DNA of 64,000 nucleotides from Patagioenas fasciata. Its lineage: Eukaryota; Chordata; Aves; Columbiformes; Columbidae. The position numbers and the translations under genes were made by a program. Every line of letters begins with the position of its first letter. Position 1 is the first letter of the stretch. The stretch lies in the NCBI RefSeq assembly GCF_037038585.1, contig NC_092523.1, positions 5,957,001-6,021,000 on the forward strand, in the 5' to 3' direction. The notes beneath the pieces are model-generated. The model did not search any database, was not told the DNA's origin, and worked only from the letters and a program-made list of their open reading frames with translations. Shown in pieces: positions 1 to 11,842 of the stretch.

Positions 1-1286
1 GGAAACCCCCAGAAGAGTCTGAGTCCTATTCTGCCAACTATAATACTGGCACATAATATAACAACACTTTGTCTTAAAGGATTAGTACATGGTTGCAACA
101 GGAGAAGGCATCTGGTTAAGAGCTCTTGAATCAGTATTTAGTCAGCCAAGAGAGGTAATGAGGGAGAGAAAAGAAATATCATCAACTCCATCTTACATGG
201 GGGTCTAGGAAAAAGAAACCAAGTGCCTCAACTTTGCCAGCAGAGTCTCTTAGCAGCATTTAGATGTCCTGTGTATCAGATCAGCACCTCAATTAGAAAA
301 TGTTCCCTTATTGTCTATGATGAAGGGTATGGAAAAAGCCATTTATTTCATCAGGATTTTCTGGAACTTATCTGTGAATTTAATGTTTGTGGAGAACCTT
401 TTATTTTTAAGTGGTTACACTGGGTTAATGAGTGAAATTTTAAACATGTGCCACATAGTCTGAAGCATTAATTTAGTACTGGTGGATTTAAGTTTGTTTT
501 CAAACTTGGTGGGATTTATTTTTTCCCCTCCAAAGTGTATTCTCTCTGCGTGACATAAGGCAAGCAAAAGATTTAATGGTTTTATTACTTTTACTACTTT
601 TTAGTAATGTTATAGATTCTGAAAATGAAGTAATTTATCTGAAAATGAAATATAATAGCTGAAAATATTGGAATAAGAGGAATCTTTTTTTTTTTTAATT
701 TCCTAAAATTATTTAACCAACCTTAAATCCTCCTATTTTTTTTTTGTAGTTAAAAAGCAAATACATCTTTAAAAAATGCTTTGTCTTTTGCCCAAATTAC
801 CATTAACTATTAAAAAATTACCGTTGTAAAAGCTAGCTTCACTACAGTTACTTTAAGACTGATGAATTAGAAATATCAGAAAATTACTATAGCATTCAGT
901 CTGGTATTTTTATCTGACTTCATATATCTCAGAGACCATATAATCATAGCTTTATTGCTTTTTTTTTTTCGCAATGCCTATTTGTCTGAACTACACTCCA
1001 TGTTCATCTGAGGTAATCAAGAAAAGTGAATTGAAAACTTTGGTGGCTAATTTGCATTTTTAATCATCATCACTTATAAAATTGTTCTTTATTTATAATC
1101 TTATGCCATATTTATAGTCTCAAGATATGAGCTCTAACTTGTAGCTGCTTGTTTCTGTTATGCCTCACTCTGTTATATTTGAAATTAAGGCACGAAAAAG
1201 GATAGGAAAAAGCCCTTTCAGAGTTTATAATCTCCTGTTTATTATGGTATTTAATTACAAATCATACTCAACTCACCTCCTGATCT
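1..1286. other. AT-rich non-coding sequence
   Basis: No reading frame with family resemblance and no transposon is recognisable here. Short T runs occur at 685-696, near 737-745 and near 959-969. The stretch reads as ordinary intergenic or intronic vertebrate DNA. Confidence 0.6.
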
Positions 1287-1376
1287 TAAATTAGAAGTCT
1301 TAGAGTTCAATTTCTTCAGCTTTATGTTTAGGTTTTTGTTTATCTAAATAAATTGAACTCTAAGACTTCTAATTTA
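1287..1376. repeat. perfect 27-bp inverted repeat (hairpin)
   Basis: The left arm 1287-1313 and the right arm 1350-1376 are exact reverse complements over 27 bases. They are separated by a 36-base AT-rich loop (1314-1349). Four more bases can pair further out (CTCC at 1277-1280 with GGAG at 1377-1380) if the 6 extra bases on the left side bulge. The arms are not simple sequence. Pairing stops abruptly at the loop (C1314 against T1349). The absence of any mismatch suggests a recent origin, for example by template switching or foldback, or selection on the paired form. No transposon termini or target-site duplications were recognised. A transcript would form a long stem, but a 36-base loop is large for a canonical microRNA precursor. 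Confidence 0.85.
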
Positions 1377-2611
1377 GGAGCTCTTTATTAGTTTTTAATA
1401 ATTTTTACTCTTTTTTTTTTTTTCCTGCACCTGTACAGGTTTTACAAATTATCAAAGCTATAACAGCAGTCCTGGTTCATGCCTGCATTAGCAGCAGTGT
1501 ATGTAGAGTAGAAATCAACCTGTAGTTTGGTAATATAATGTATTCCCCAAACGTAATAACAAAATAAGCCATAAATACATCCTAAATAGAGCATAAAAGC
1601 TGCTGAAGTCATACTGGGAAGTACGTTAAGTGGTTTTCACAGACAAAGTGGTTTGTGCCCCAGGGTCTGTGCCTGATTACAGTTTATTAATTTAACAATT
1701 AATAATAGATGTCCACTTCATCTTACTAAATGGCTTGCATATATCTCAATTATTAACTGTGAATACATTAGTAGATGTACAACGCCAATAGCAGAGACAT
1801 ATGTGTGTAGGTAAGTTAAACTTTTCTGTGTTTTATTTTTCTCTTTTAAATTCCTAACTTCAGAAGTTCTGTCTCTTGGTGCAGAGTCAGAACTGTGCTT
1901 TTATTAAACTAAATAGTTGTGCTCCCCTGGAAAGCAGAGGAGCCTCTGAAGCCTTCTGGTTCAGAGAACAGGGTTTGCAGAAGTGCTCTACACTGGGCTA
2001 AGGCTGTTCTGAGTTAAGTCAACTCAGTGCCAACAGCAGAGTAACTTTAGCAAATATTGAGTCTTTTTGGAACAACGTTTTTGTGACATGGATTCTTTTT
2101 TACACCCATGGAAACAAAGGCAAGAAGAACAGTAGTGCTGCATCAGAGAAGGGATCAGTCTAATCCAGGGAGTTGTTTGTAGAAGTAGCCAAGAGCAGAT
2201 GCCCACAGAGTATCTGGTGATGCTTTCAGAGAATATTCACCCAGCGCTGTGATAATTTGCTTCTCAGAGCTTCCTGAACTAAAGTGGTTAAAGGTTTTCA
2301 TTGTACTACTTGGAGGTACATGTAAGAGAGTCAATGGGGATGAGTCAAACATGGTAGGATAGCAAGCTGTCTTCTAAGCCTGCATAGGAGTTCTGCCCAC
2401 AAGGTCTGTTAGGCAAATACTGAGACAAATCTGGATATTGTTGCATGCCAAATACAACAATAGCCCTGAACAGTAAGAAGAGGAAATGAACCTTACCAGA
2501 ATGAAGCAAGTTGATCTTCGGTGGTCATGGCATACAATTATTCATGTAGCATGTTCTTAATGCATTGATCACACTACAGCAAACGGAGCACCCAGTATAA
2601 GGGAGACCTCA
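1377..2611. other. non-coding sequence
   Basis: The stretch contains a 13-base T run (1411-1423) followed by a 12-bp perfect palindrome, ACCTGTACAGGT (1429-1440). The rest is unremarkable AT-rich sequence. Overlapping small frames on the minus strand near 2024-2352 resemble nothing I know. Confidence 0.5.
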
Positions 2612-2990
2612 AAAAGCTGGAGAAATTACCTTGGGGACCTCATGAAGTTCCAAAAAGTAAATATAAAGGACTGCATCTGGGACAGAATGTCTGTCTCCTT
2701 GCAGTGATGCAGACTAAGAGTCAGAAAAGACCTGGTGGTGGACAAGCTGAACAAGAGTCAGCAGTGTGGCCCTGCAGCAAAGACGACAAGCTGCATCCTG
2801 GGCTGTCAGGATCCCAGCACAGAATCACTCCAGGAAAGGGATACTTCCCTTCTGTGTGGCATTTGTGAGACCACATCTGAAGTTTTGGGGTGGAAGAGTA
2901 AAGTTTTGGGCTCACAGTATGAAGAAAGGCATTGGCATACAGGACTGAGTGCAGTAAAGGGCTCCTGACACTTTTATCGAGGTTGACTGA
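2612..2990 (+). mobile_element. CR1 LINE fragment (3' part of the reverse-transcriptase frame), decayed
   Basis: The sequence follows the CR1 ORF2 C-terminal region in sense orientation. A segment like CR1's 'leu-met-lys-phe-asn-lys' stretch lies at about 2640-2670. Next come the 'gacctggtggtggacaagct' type segment near 2729-2750, the 'atcctgggctg' segment near 2797, and the 'gagaccacatctgaag...ttttggg' segment near 2869-2910. In intact elements these encode the part after the RT domain. Many substitutions and small indels break the frame, so this is an old, non-functional copy. It stops at about 2990, well before the CR1 3' end, so it is truncated on both sides. Small frames overlapping it (2721-3005 minus, 2735-2968 plus) are not genes. 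Edges are approximate. Confidence 0.75.
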
Positions 2991-5900
2991 CTTGCAGATG
3001 TCCAAAGACCATAGAGAAGCAGCTGCTAGGTCTGTGAAGGCTGGCTTTGGAGGACAGTTAAGAGTGTGCTATAATGTTAAATGCATGTCATGTGATTTTC
3101 AAGGTTTACAAATACATAGGCAGATACTAGACAGAAATGTGGAAGGACTACTTCCACTCTTTTCAGTCCACAAAGGAGAACACGCAGATGATGCATCAAG
3201 GATCATTATCCAGCCATGCATTCTACTAACATCCTTTTGATAGGAAAATAATTCCACCTTCCAGCAGTATTTGAAATGTTCCTTGTTTCATTCACAGTCT
3301 CCGTGTCAGAGCCCACTAATTGCTGCTGATGGTTCCATCTCCAAAGCAGACTAAACCTCGTGGGTGAGGGGTGATAGATTCCTCATTGTCCACAGCTTCT
3401 ATAGCTGCTTCCATGGATCTCTTCTGATCCTCATGATTAAGCTTTGACAATGCTACAGGCGTTTGATACACATTTGCTGATCATATTGTTGTCACGGAAT
3501 GCTCTTTGTTAAATGGAGGATCTTGCTGGAATGAGAGCTGGATTAGCTAATTTCTGTGCTTAAGGATTTGGTTTACCTACCCCTGGAAAGTCGAAGCATT
3601 TGTATGCTTAATGGCGTTATTTTTCTGTTTGACTGAGTTGTCTTGAAACTATTTCTGATATTCAGATTTAATGTTTCATGGCTGCTTAGATGGATTTCAT
3701 CTAAGTTTCCTAAAGGGGAAAAATCACTATATGACACTTTTCAATTGAAAGCTGATCTTTAAGTGATTTAATTTACCCAGACACAGTCTTGCAAGAAAAG
3801 GCAAGTGTGAAGTATCATCATCCCCTGAGATAGCAAGAGGTCACAAATTATCCTTGTTGTCCTTTGAATAATAGATATGATATTTTTCATGTATCGAAAC
3901 TTCCCTAGAGACTGAAAAAGGGATATTAGGGAAGGGATTTGGGTTCTATACATGTAGTAGACTGATTGTGTAAAAATGGTGATAGATGATGTAAAACGAG
4001 TAGGAAATGTGAGCAATGTGTCAGAGCATAACCCATCCAGACCACAAAGATGCAAAATACATTTTGCCTGTTGCAGCCTTTCAATATGTGATGGTAAATG
4101 CTTCTTTTTTTTTTTTTTTTACTGAAGCTGGTAAACATCCCTTCCACTAAAATTAGATTGCTATTAAAATATCTGCTAGAATTTTCTTTGAATTTGAAAT
4201 TTTCAAAATTTTCACTTTCTAAGGCTGAATTTTTTTATGAAAATGTATTTTTTCTAATAGCAAAAAAAAAAAAAAATGAATCTTAATAAAAATGAATACT
4301 TCCCACCGCCAGTCTAAAGCAAAGGTCAGAGAAAATATAATGGAGAGTTGCTGCAGTGAGACTACTGTCACAACAGCCTCCAACATACTCAGGCAGGAGT
4401 CAAGTGTTTGTGGGAACCAGTCTAAGACCAAGTGAGTTCACACTTCACATTTGAAAACTGTTTTGAATGCTGCCAGTTTCCACGGACTGAAACTCAACGA
4501 ATGCACAAACCAAGAGCAGACTTTTAACAGATCACTGTGATAAAGTGCACAGTGGTACGGTGTACAAAATAGGCAATTCTCTGCAGAAACGGCTAATCCT
4601 TCTGAAAGGAATGCCACATTTTTAGCAGTAGGTCTCATATATTGTTAATGAAGAAGAGAAACAATTAAATGTGTGAAGGGGACTATTAAAATAACACTTA
4701 ATTCTGACAACTTGATAAAGTATCCCACTAGCTAATCAATACAAATTCAGGAAGTCTAACAGGCCTTATCGATGTTACTGATGTCTGCATAATTGCTAGT
4801 TTTAAGTTCCTGTGCTACATTAACAGAGTGCCAGAGGAGAAGTTTCTTATTGTATATGAGCTGAGAGAAAGGAGCAGCCAGTAAAAAGCAACTTTTCCTT
4901 GGGATAGATTTCTTGAAAACCATTTGTATCATCCTGCTTTTGTTCCCAGTAAAGTTTTACCCTTCTCTTGTGTTTCTTTAAAAAAGAAAGATATCCGCAC
5001 CAAAGCTAAATGTGTGATTTAATCTGTAATGTACTCTTTTGTAAATAAAATGGTACTATCAAGTAAGCGAAACTACTACAAACACAACTGCATGTTGGCC
5101 ACATATATAATGAGAAAGAAGGTAAGAAGCTGGTGGTACACAATGAAAAACCCATGCTGGTGTTCAGTGAGCTTCAACACCATCACTATCCATGACAAAT
5201 CATCTTCCAGTTCTACCTCTTATTCCCACATTACCAAAGGCACTGAAGTTGTCATTTAGTAAAACTACAAAGTAATTGCTCAATTAAACCATGTTCAATT
5301 GTACTATATTAGATTAGGTCTTCATCAGTTCTGCATTAATTAGTCTGTCTGGCTACATTAACAGCCACTAGTTTCATGGTAAAATGTTGTTTGGTGTAGG
5401 TGAGCAGTGGATACAGCTAATAAAAAAGGAAGTGATGCAAGATCCACTTAAGCCAGCAAAAATGCTCAAGTGGACATAGCATGAGATTTCGTATTTATTT
5501 ACATTTGGAGGAATGGTTGTGAAGCTCATTAGACAAGATTCTATTACCCTATAAATGGCAGACATCCCGTTTTAGTATCAGCTTTACATAGTGTTTGATA
5601 ACGCTGGGATGAGACTGCAAGAATCAACTCATCTTCATTTAAGAAGTCTTAGAGATCAGAGTTTGACATTTTGAGAATTTTCCAACAATGTCTTCTGTTA
5701 AGTCTCCATATGTACATGTAGATGTAAGTGTTTAGCTTGACAGTAGATTTAAGAGAAGGAAATTATATGAGTCTGGTCCAAGAATGATATAAGTAATTAT
5801 TCAGCTTTCATTAAAAGTGATATTGATGATGGCATAGTAATTGTCTGTGAACAACCTCTCCAACTCTGATTTTGTTGCATTTTGATTGTAAATGTATTTT

Positions 5901-7003
5901 TATCTTACACTGTCATCTGAGTAGAGGTTCCTATTTGCTGAAGTTTATTCCTCCCTCTGTTACAGGGGTATTACATAATCTCTGTCCCATGGAACCCAAC
6001 AGCAGGAGCGTGTGTCGCACTTATAATATTTTCCTTGCTCCACAGTAGGCAAATATTCTCAAATTGCCTGAATGCATTAATTAAAGTAAACCAGGAACAA
6101 TTGTCCCTAGCATGTACTTAGCTTGACATTTGCTTCTATCCCAGAGCATAAAAAAAGGCTGATGTGCTCAAAAGCTTCTCGATTTTTTTCCAGTTTTATG
6201 AGAAGTTCTCTTCACAAATCTACAAATTCTTTGTTCTAATTTAATTGAATGCAAGCCTTGTTAGAACAAATTTTGAATAAAGAAGTATTGAAGATACAGA
6301 GTCAAATAAAAAATGGTCAGGAATACGACAGTTCATCAAAAGTTGTACACAGATTAAACAATTGTATCTTTTGCTAAGAACTGATTAGTTAAATTTACTA
6401 ACTTTCCCTTGTATAAAGCTTTCCAAAAGGAATTTGATAAATCTGTTTAACTCTGTGAATCAAAAGAAGGTTGATTAATTTATTTCAGTGCACACCTCTA
6501 GCGTACAACGTGATTGATTTTTGTCCATGCCTAGCATACAAGGAATACAGATGGAGAGACACTGTGAAAATACAAGAAGTCTTCGTTATACTTAATGTCA
6601 AGGCAGAAGGAAGAAAATACACTGCTACAACCCACAAGGGAGCTTGTTTTGATAGTCATCACTGAAATTACATTCCTAAATACCTTCTACAGGAGGAAAA
6701 AATAAATTGTTTCATAAAACGCAAAAGTCTGAGATTAAGATGGCTTCCTAGGATTTAAGATACTCTGTGTTCCTATAGATTTGGAGTCTTGACGTGTAAC
6801 CCTGGCCAAATGACTGCCGGTGGTGTTCACTGAGATGGCTGAGCTGATCTAACAGACCCCTGCTGTGGTCCTATTTCCCTGTCCTTTTCCTGTTCCTTCC
6901 TTTTGATTACATTCTCCTGCAACTTCCTTTGTAGCAGCCCTGGTACTCATTTGACCTTCAGTGAGCATTTTCAGTTCACTACTGGGCAGAAAACTAGGCC
7001 ACC
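2991..7003. other. non-coding sequence
   Basis: AT-rich DNA with no recognised gene or transposon. A 16-base T run lies at 4105-4120 and a 15-base A run at 4262-4276; each creates a small Lys- or Phe-rich frame of no meaning. Scattered ATG-led frames of 60-100 codons (for example 3768-4055 minus and 5029-5259 plus) show no domain, signal peptide or convincing splice context. Confidence 0.5.
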
Positions 7004-7179
7004 AAAAAAAAAAAAAAAAACAGAATAGAATAAAATATAAAGTAAAATTAAAATAAAATAAAATAAAATAAAATAAAATAAAATAAAATAAATAAAATAA
7101 AATAAAATAAAATAAAATAAAATAAAATAAAATAAAATAAAATTTACAGGCAGAGGCGAGGCAAGGCAAGGCAAGGCAA
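7004..7179. repeat. compound simple repeat: poly-A, (TAAAA)n, (GGCAA)n
   Basis: A 17-base A run (7004-7020) leads through impure A/T sequence into a nearly pure pentanucleotide array of TAAAA at about 7049-7143. One four-base TAAA unit near 7090 shifts its phase. A short GGCAA/AGGCA array follows at about 7156-7179. On the minus strand the TTTTA array reads as a meaningless Ile/Leu/Phe/Tyr-rich frame (6849-7208). Pentanucleotide arrays of this kind are length-unstable in vertebrate genomes. Confidence 0.95.
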
Positions 7180-10100
7180 ATAGTTCTCTGCTGGTTTAGT
7201 AAGCTCACATTCTGTAGTTTTCAGGAGTTCACATTAGCTATGCCTATCTGTTCTGACTTTCATGTATTTTGATGTCTAGTTTGGGAATCAAAACCCAGGA
7301 GGGAATTGAAATTAGTAGAATGTGGGCACCCAGGCACTTTAGATGCATTTTTAAATGTTCAGCCATACTGTTTTTAACATATAATATTTTTGCTCTCTTT
7401 TACTGACTGCCTAAGTGAAAAGGTGAAAAAAAAATAAAAGGAAGCATTATTTTATTCCAGGCAATAGTAAATAGGAAGTTGGGAGCTTCACCAATACCTG
7501 TATGGGAACCAAAATCCCAGGTATAATGTGAGAAAATTGGCACACAGCCATAAGCCATGCCAGTATGAGATACTGAGACAGGAATTCCCCATCATGGGGA
7601 AAAAAAATGGTGAAAAATATCACAGATACAACCAAACCCTTGTGTATGTCTTTTGTACTCTCCCCAGTAGCCTCCAGCACAGAGGCGAGCAATGGCGTAG
7701 AGTCAGGAAGAAATTCTGCAATATTATAACAATATTGTTATTTTCACCCTTCAAGCACTATGATGCCTATTTTTTCTTATGTGTTTTGGGGTCACTGGAA
7801 AATTATAAGTGTATATACCTGTGAATGGAAACACATGCAAACTGAGTAGGAAAAGAGAAGGAAATTAAGACATGAGAATGGGGAGAAAATGTGCTTAATT
7901 TGAAGATAAATACAGGAAGAGAAATGGAAATGTCTTCTGAACACTCATTTTGCTCAGAAATATCAGAAAAGACATATCACATATGTGAGCTTATGGCCTT
8001 TAAACTTGGAAAGATGCTGCAGTTCACTCGGAGAGCAGCCTGAGTAAATGTCATTTCCAACCAGTTGAGGTGAAAGAAGGAAGACCTAATATGCTTAGTC
8101 TTAAAAGGAACTGTCTCTTAGGCAGACTTTCTCATACATTTCCTGATATGTGCATTAAGACTTTAGAGGTTTACAGGGTTGGGAAGGGAAAGCAAGAGGA
8201 CTGTTTTCCAGTGAGGCATTTAACAAGAAATACAAGTAGAGAAAACTGGATTGTCTGCTAGTAGTCTGGCAGCATCTTCCATGAGTAGTCATGTACTCTG
8301 GGATTTCCTTACACATCTGCAGAAAATAAATTACAGTCGGCTATGAGAAAGAATATTTTTTTTCTTGAATGGCTGTTTAAAAGTATACATTATTAAACAA
8401 ACAACAAAAATCTAGTTGTCAATATCTATTTTTCATGACTGCACACTGACAAGCATTACATGTATCTTGTTTTCTGATTGTGAAATCCGTTCTTTTTCCT
8501 CCACACTGACCTTCCTAGTTCCCTTATCTCCCTCATTCCCCACGTGCAGGGTTTTCAGGATAACGTATTTTTTTAAATTTGTTAAATTGAACCAGCAGTT
8601 TTCTACAGCACTTGTGCGTGCATGTTACCTCAAACAATTGATTCAGGAAACAAGAAGCTTTATTCTATGCCAATTTATGTCTTCTTCCATTTGAACAGAG
8701 AAATGTCTATTTGATTTATTGCACAGATTTCATGCATCATCTGACTTTTCTCTAAATACTGAATGGAAAAGTGCCTTCAGTGCTTTGCTTTTCCTTTACC
8801 CTTCCATTTGTGTTTGCCCTATAATAGAGTTGGGTGTTTGGGCCTGTAGCACAGTTTTTTCCTTAATCATACATGATCAAATGATTCCTTTAACTTTCCT
8901 CACTGAACACCTACATAGGTAATGTTGCAATTTATGTTCACTTTCATTAAATTTATCTTTTGCTTTTGCATTAAACTCCACATATAAACATATGCAATAA
9001 ATTCTAGATGTTGGCATGCACACGTGCTCAAGTGCTTTTATTATAAGTTTCTTCCTATCACTTATTAGCAAAGGTGGGATTTTGCCCAGATTTTGGGGAG
9101 GATTTCTTCGAAGAATCCATCTGGCTGAAGTATCTGCTGGCTTGTAACACTTTTCCTTCTAACCTGCCAGGCTGGCAATTGTTCTGAGCTTTGGGAAATG
9201 GTCTTTTTCAAGTTCCCAGGACACATGAGGCTCTTGGGGATGACACAGCTTATTTACACTGACACAAACAGGTAGCACTATCTAGATAGATAAAGGAACT
9301 ATTTTCTTTTCTGCTAGAAGCTCAAATCAGGTACTTTCTTTCAAGAATTTATTCCCCAAAGGTAAAATAGAGTTTTATTGTCTATTATGAGGGGAGATAT
9401 ATCAATTCTCTACAGCTAACAACTTGCTCCAGACCATCTGTTCTTTTGCAAAGTTTCCGTGGCAATACATTTTCCTTTGTTCAGTTTTCAGAGCACTCCG
9501 CTGTGCTCTTGTGCCACAGAAGCTCTGAGCAAAGAAACATCAAGTCACACTCCAATACGCCACCAGCCATTAAGCCATTTTGCTAATTTATCTTCTGAAG
9601 TCCTGAGTCTGTGTGGCTACATAAAAACTTTTCACTGCCACAGGGCCAAGACATGAGTTTAATTCCAACCCATTAGTTCTCTGAAGAAATGCCTGATAAG
9701 ACTAGATGCAGAAGGGACCAGGTATTATACCTTGCAAGAGCAAGACCATCTACTCTTGAGAGAAGGGGAGTGACCAAGAGATGTGCTATGGCACTTGTCT
9801 TTAGGAAGGCAGAATAAGTCTTGGCCTATTTTATTGACAAATACAGATACAGTGTGTGGTTCTGCAGACTTCCAATTTTTATTTCAGCAACTATTGTCCC
9901 AAACAGAAATTCCATGTGCTACCCATGATGTTATTAACAGTAAAGACAGGTTGATCTGTGTAGTTTTCAGCCTTGAATCCAAAGCTGTAACCCGCATCCT
10001 GACAGAGCTTCTGATGTACATTTCTAATAAAATCACTAATTGATCAGTTAAGAGCTTGTAATAAGGCGGGAATCCCTGTAGGTTTTTTTCTCTTCCCCTC

Positions 10101-11650
10101 ATGGATGCTTTTTGAAAGCCCACATCAGACTCCTTGATTGGAAAATCAGCTCCTTATAAATAAAATAAAAGTCTGTATTAAGTCAAGTAGCTCCCCTGAT
10201 GCTACTTACTTCATTAGCACTCTTCCCTGGTCTCCAGTGGATGTTCAAGTTCTCCTTAGGGAAAATAAACACCTCTCTAATCAGTTTTTCACCTTTGCAT
10301 TTTTTTATTTATATACTAATTTCTGATGAGCCTAAAATATGCTATCAAGTTTCAGGAGCTTTTATGTTGCGTTTAATTTCCTTCCAAGGTACTCTTCTCT
10401 GTTGGATCCTCTGAAGCACGATAAGGGTTTTGTTTTGAGATTAGTAGTTTCTTAGCTAAACTGATTCCATCTAGGGTAAAATAAACTGTATCACGAGGCT
10501 TTCAAGAAATGAGTAGCTAAACATGGATTGTGTTAGTCAAGCCCTACCTGCCCTCTCTGCAAGAGCAGACACTTATTTTTTCCCATTTTCTGCTGACCTT
10601 TTAAGGAAGACTTTTCTATTTCAGTTGTGTTAGCAGCCCAAGGTAGGCAAAGGCCACAGACAGGTTAGAGATTCATTCTGTTAAAAGCTCTACAAACAGA
10701 AAAAGCATGATAGCAGCTCTACCCATGAACTCAGAGTTAAAAAAAAAAAAAAAGAAAGATAATATAACAGATGCATCCGACAAAGATGCTGAGCTATTTT
10801 AGAACAGCCAGGGTGTGTAGGCAATTCATGAGCCATCCAGCAGCAATAACCATAGCTCCTCTCCTGCCTGGTTGGTTTCAGATGACAATTTTCAGCGGGC
10901 GTTATGACAGAGGTGATTTTAAAGGATCTGAAAGAGTCCTCTACAGAGAGGGTTTAAACAACCGTAACATGAAAACTTTTTGCAACATGAGATAACAGTC
11001 ATGTACAAATCACACACCAGTTTGGGTCAAAGACCATTTGATCAAGTAGAGACATGGATGGCACTCTGCTTCACTGAAAATGTAAGAAATGTATTAGAAA
11101 CAGAATTAGGGTTGAATGACTGTATATGTTCTTCCAGCATAAGAACAAAGAAACCTCACTAAACCCCATTATTCCCATTGTACTTCCATATGCATTATGG
11201 TATCTATTATTCTGACATTGTAGATGGATAATTTCCACAACTGAGATGTTAGATGTATGTTTTAATTCCATTACAAAATTCATTTACTGTTTCTTTTATT
11301 TTAGGGAACAAGACCCTGCTTTGGTAGCAAACCTTTGGGACTTACTGTAAACATAGTTGGTTTTCTATACTTGTGAATGCAAATGTTCTGTGTATCTATT
11401 TACACAGGTCCAAGTGGTTTAGCTACACAGCTGTTTGCCTATTGTCCAACACTGGGGACCACCAGATCTCTATCTTCAATGTGCTAAAGGAATACAGAGG
11501 TTGTAACACCTTGATATCCACAGTTAAGGTGCTTATAGCTCAACCAGTCACCCAGCATGGGATCTGTTTGTGTAAAGCTGGATGTCTAATGCCTTCAGGA
11601 CCTACAGAAGAATGCCCTTTTGGGCAGCTGAAAGTATGAAAGGATGTCAA
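7180..11650. other. non-coding sequence
   Basis: No recognised gene or transposon. Small frames such as 7528-7824 plus, 8416-8694 plus and 9783-10043 plus lack domains and convincing splice sites. An A run lies at about 10739-10753. Confidence 0.5.
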
Positions 11651-11842
11651 GAGAATAAAACAAACAAACAAACCACACACACAACACCCACACTAGAGAC
11701 TTACGTGATCAACTAAAACATGCCCGAAAGAAATTCAATGAAAATCTAGAAAACAAAAACAACGAAACAACAACAAAACCAACAAAATAAAACCAACAAC
11801 AATAACAAAAACCACAACAAAACAAAAACAAACAAACACAAC
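11651..11842. repeat. A/C-only low-complexity tracts
   Basis: Two strand-asymmetric tracts made almost wholly of A and C lie at about 11655-11693 (CAAA and CA units) and 11750-11842 (CAA, CAAAA and CCAA units). The 56 bases between them are ordinary sequence. G and T are nearly absent from the plus strand in the tracts. They look like impure expansion of CAAAA/CAA motifs. Confidence 0.85.

Noticed and set aside
2735-3005. Overlapping frames on both strands
   Set aside because: They lie within or at the edge of the decayed CR1 fragment.
1293-5654. 13-base word AGAAGTCTTAGAG shared between the hairpin arm (1293-1305) and 5642-5654
   Set aside because: Similarity does not extend beyond the word; coincidence is likely in 64 kb.
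6849-7208. 119-codon minus-strand frame rich in Ile, Leu, Phe and Tyr
   Set aside because: It is the translation of the TTTTA simple repeat.
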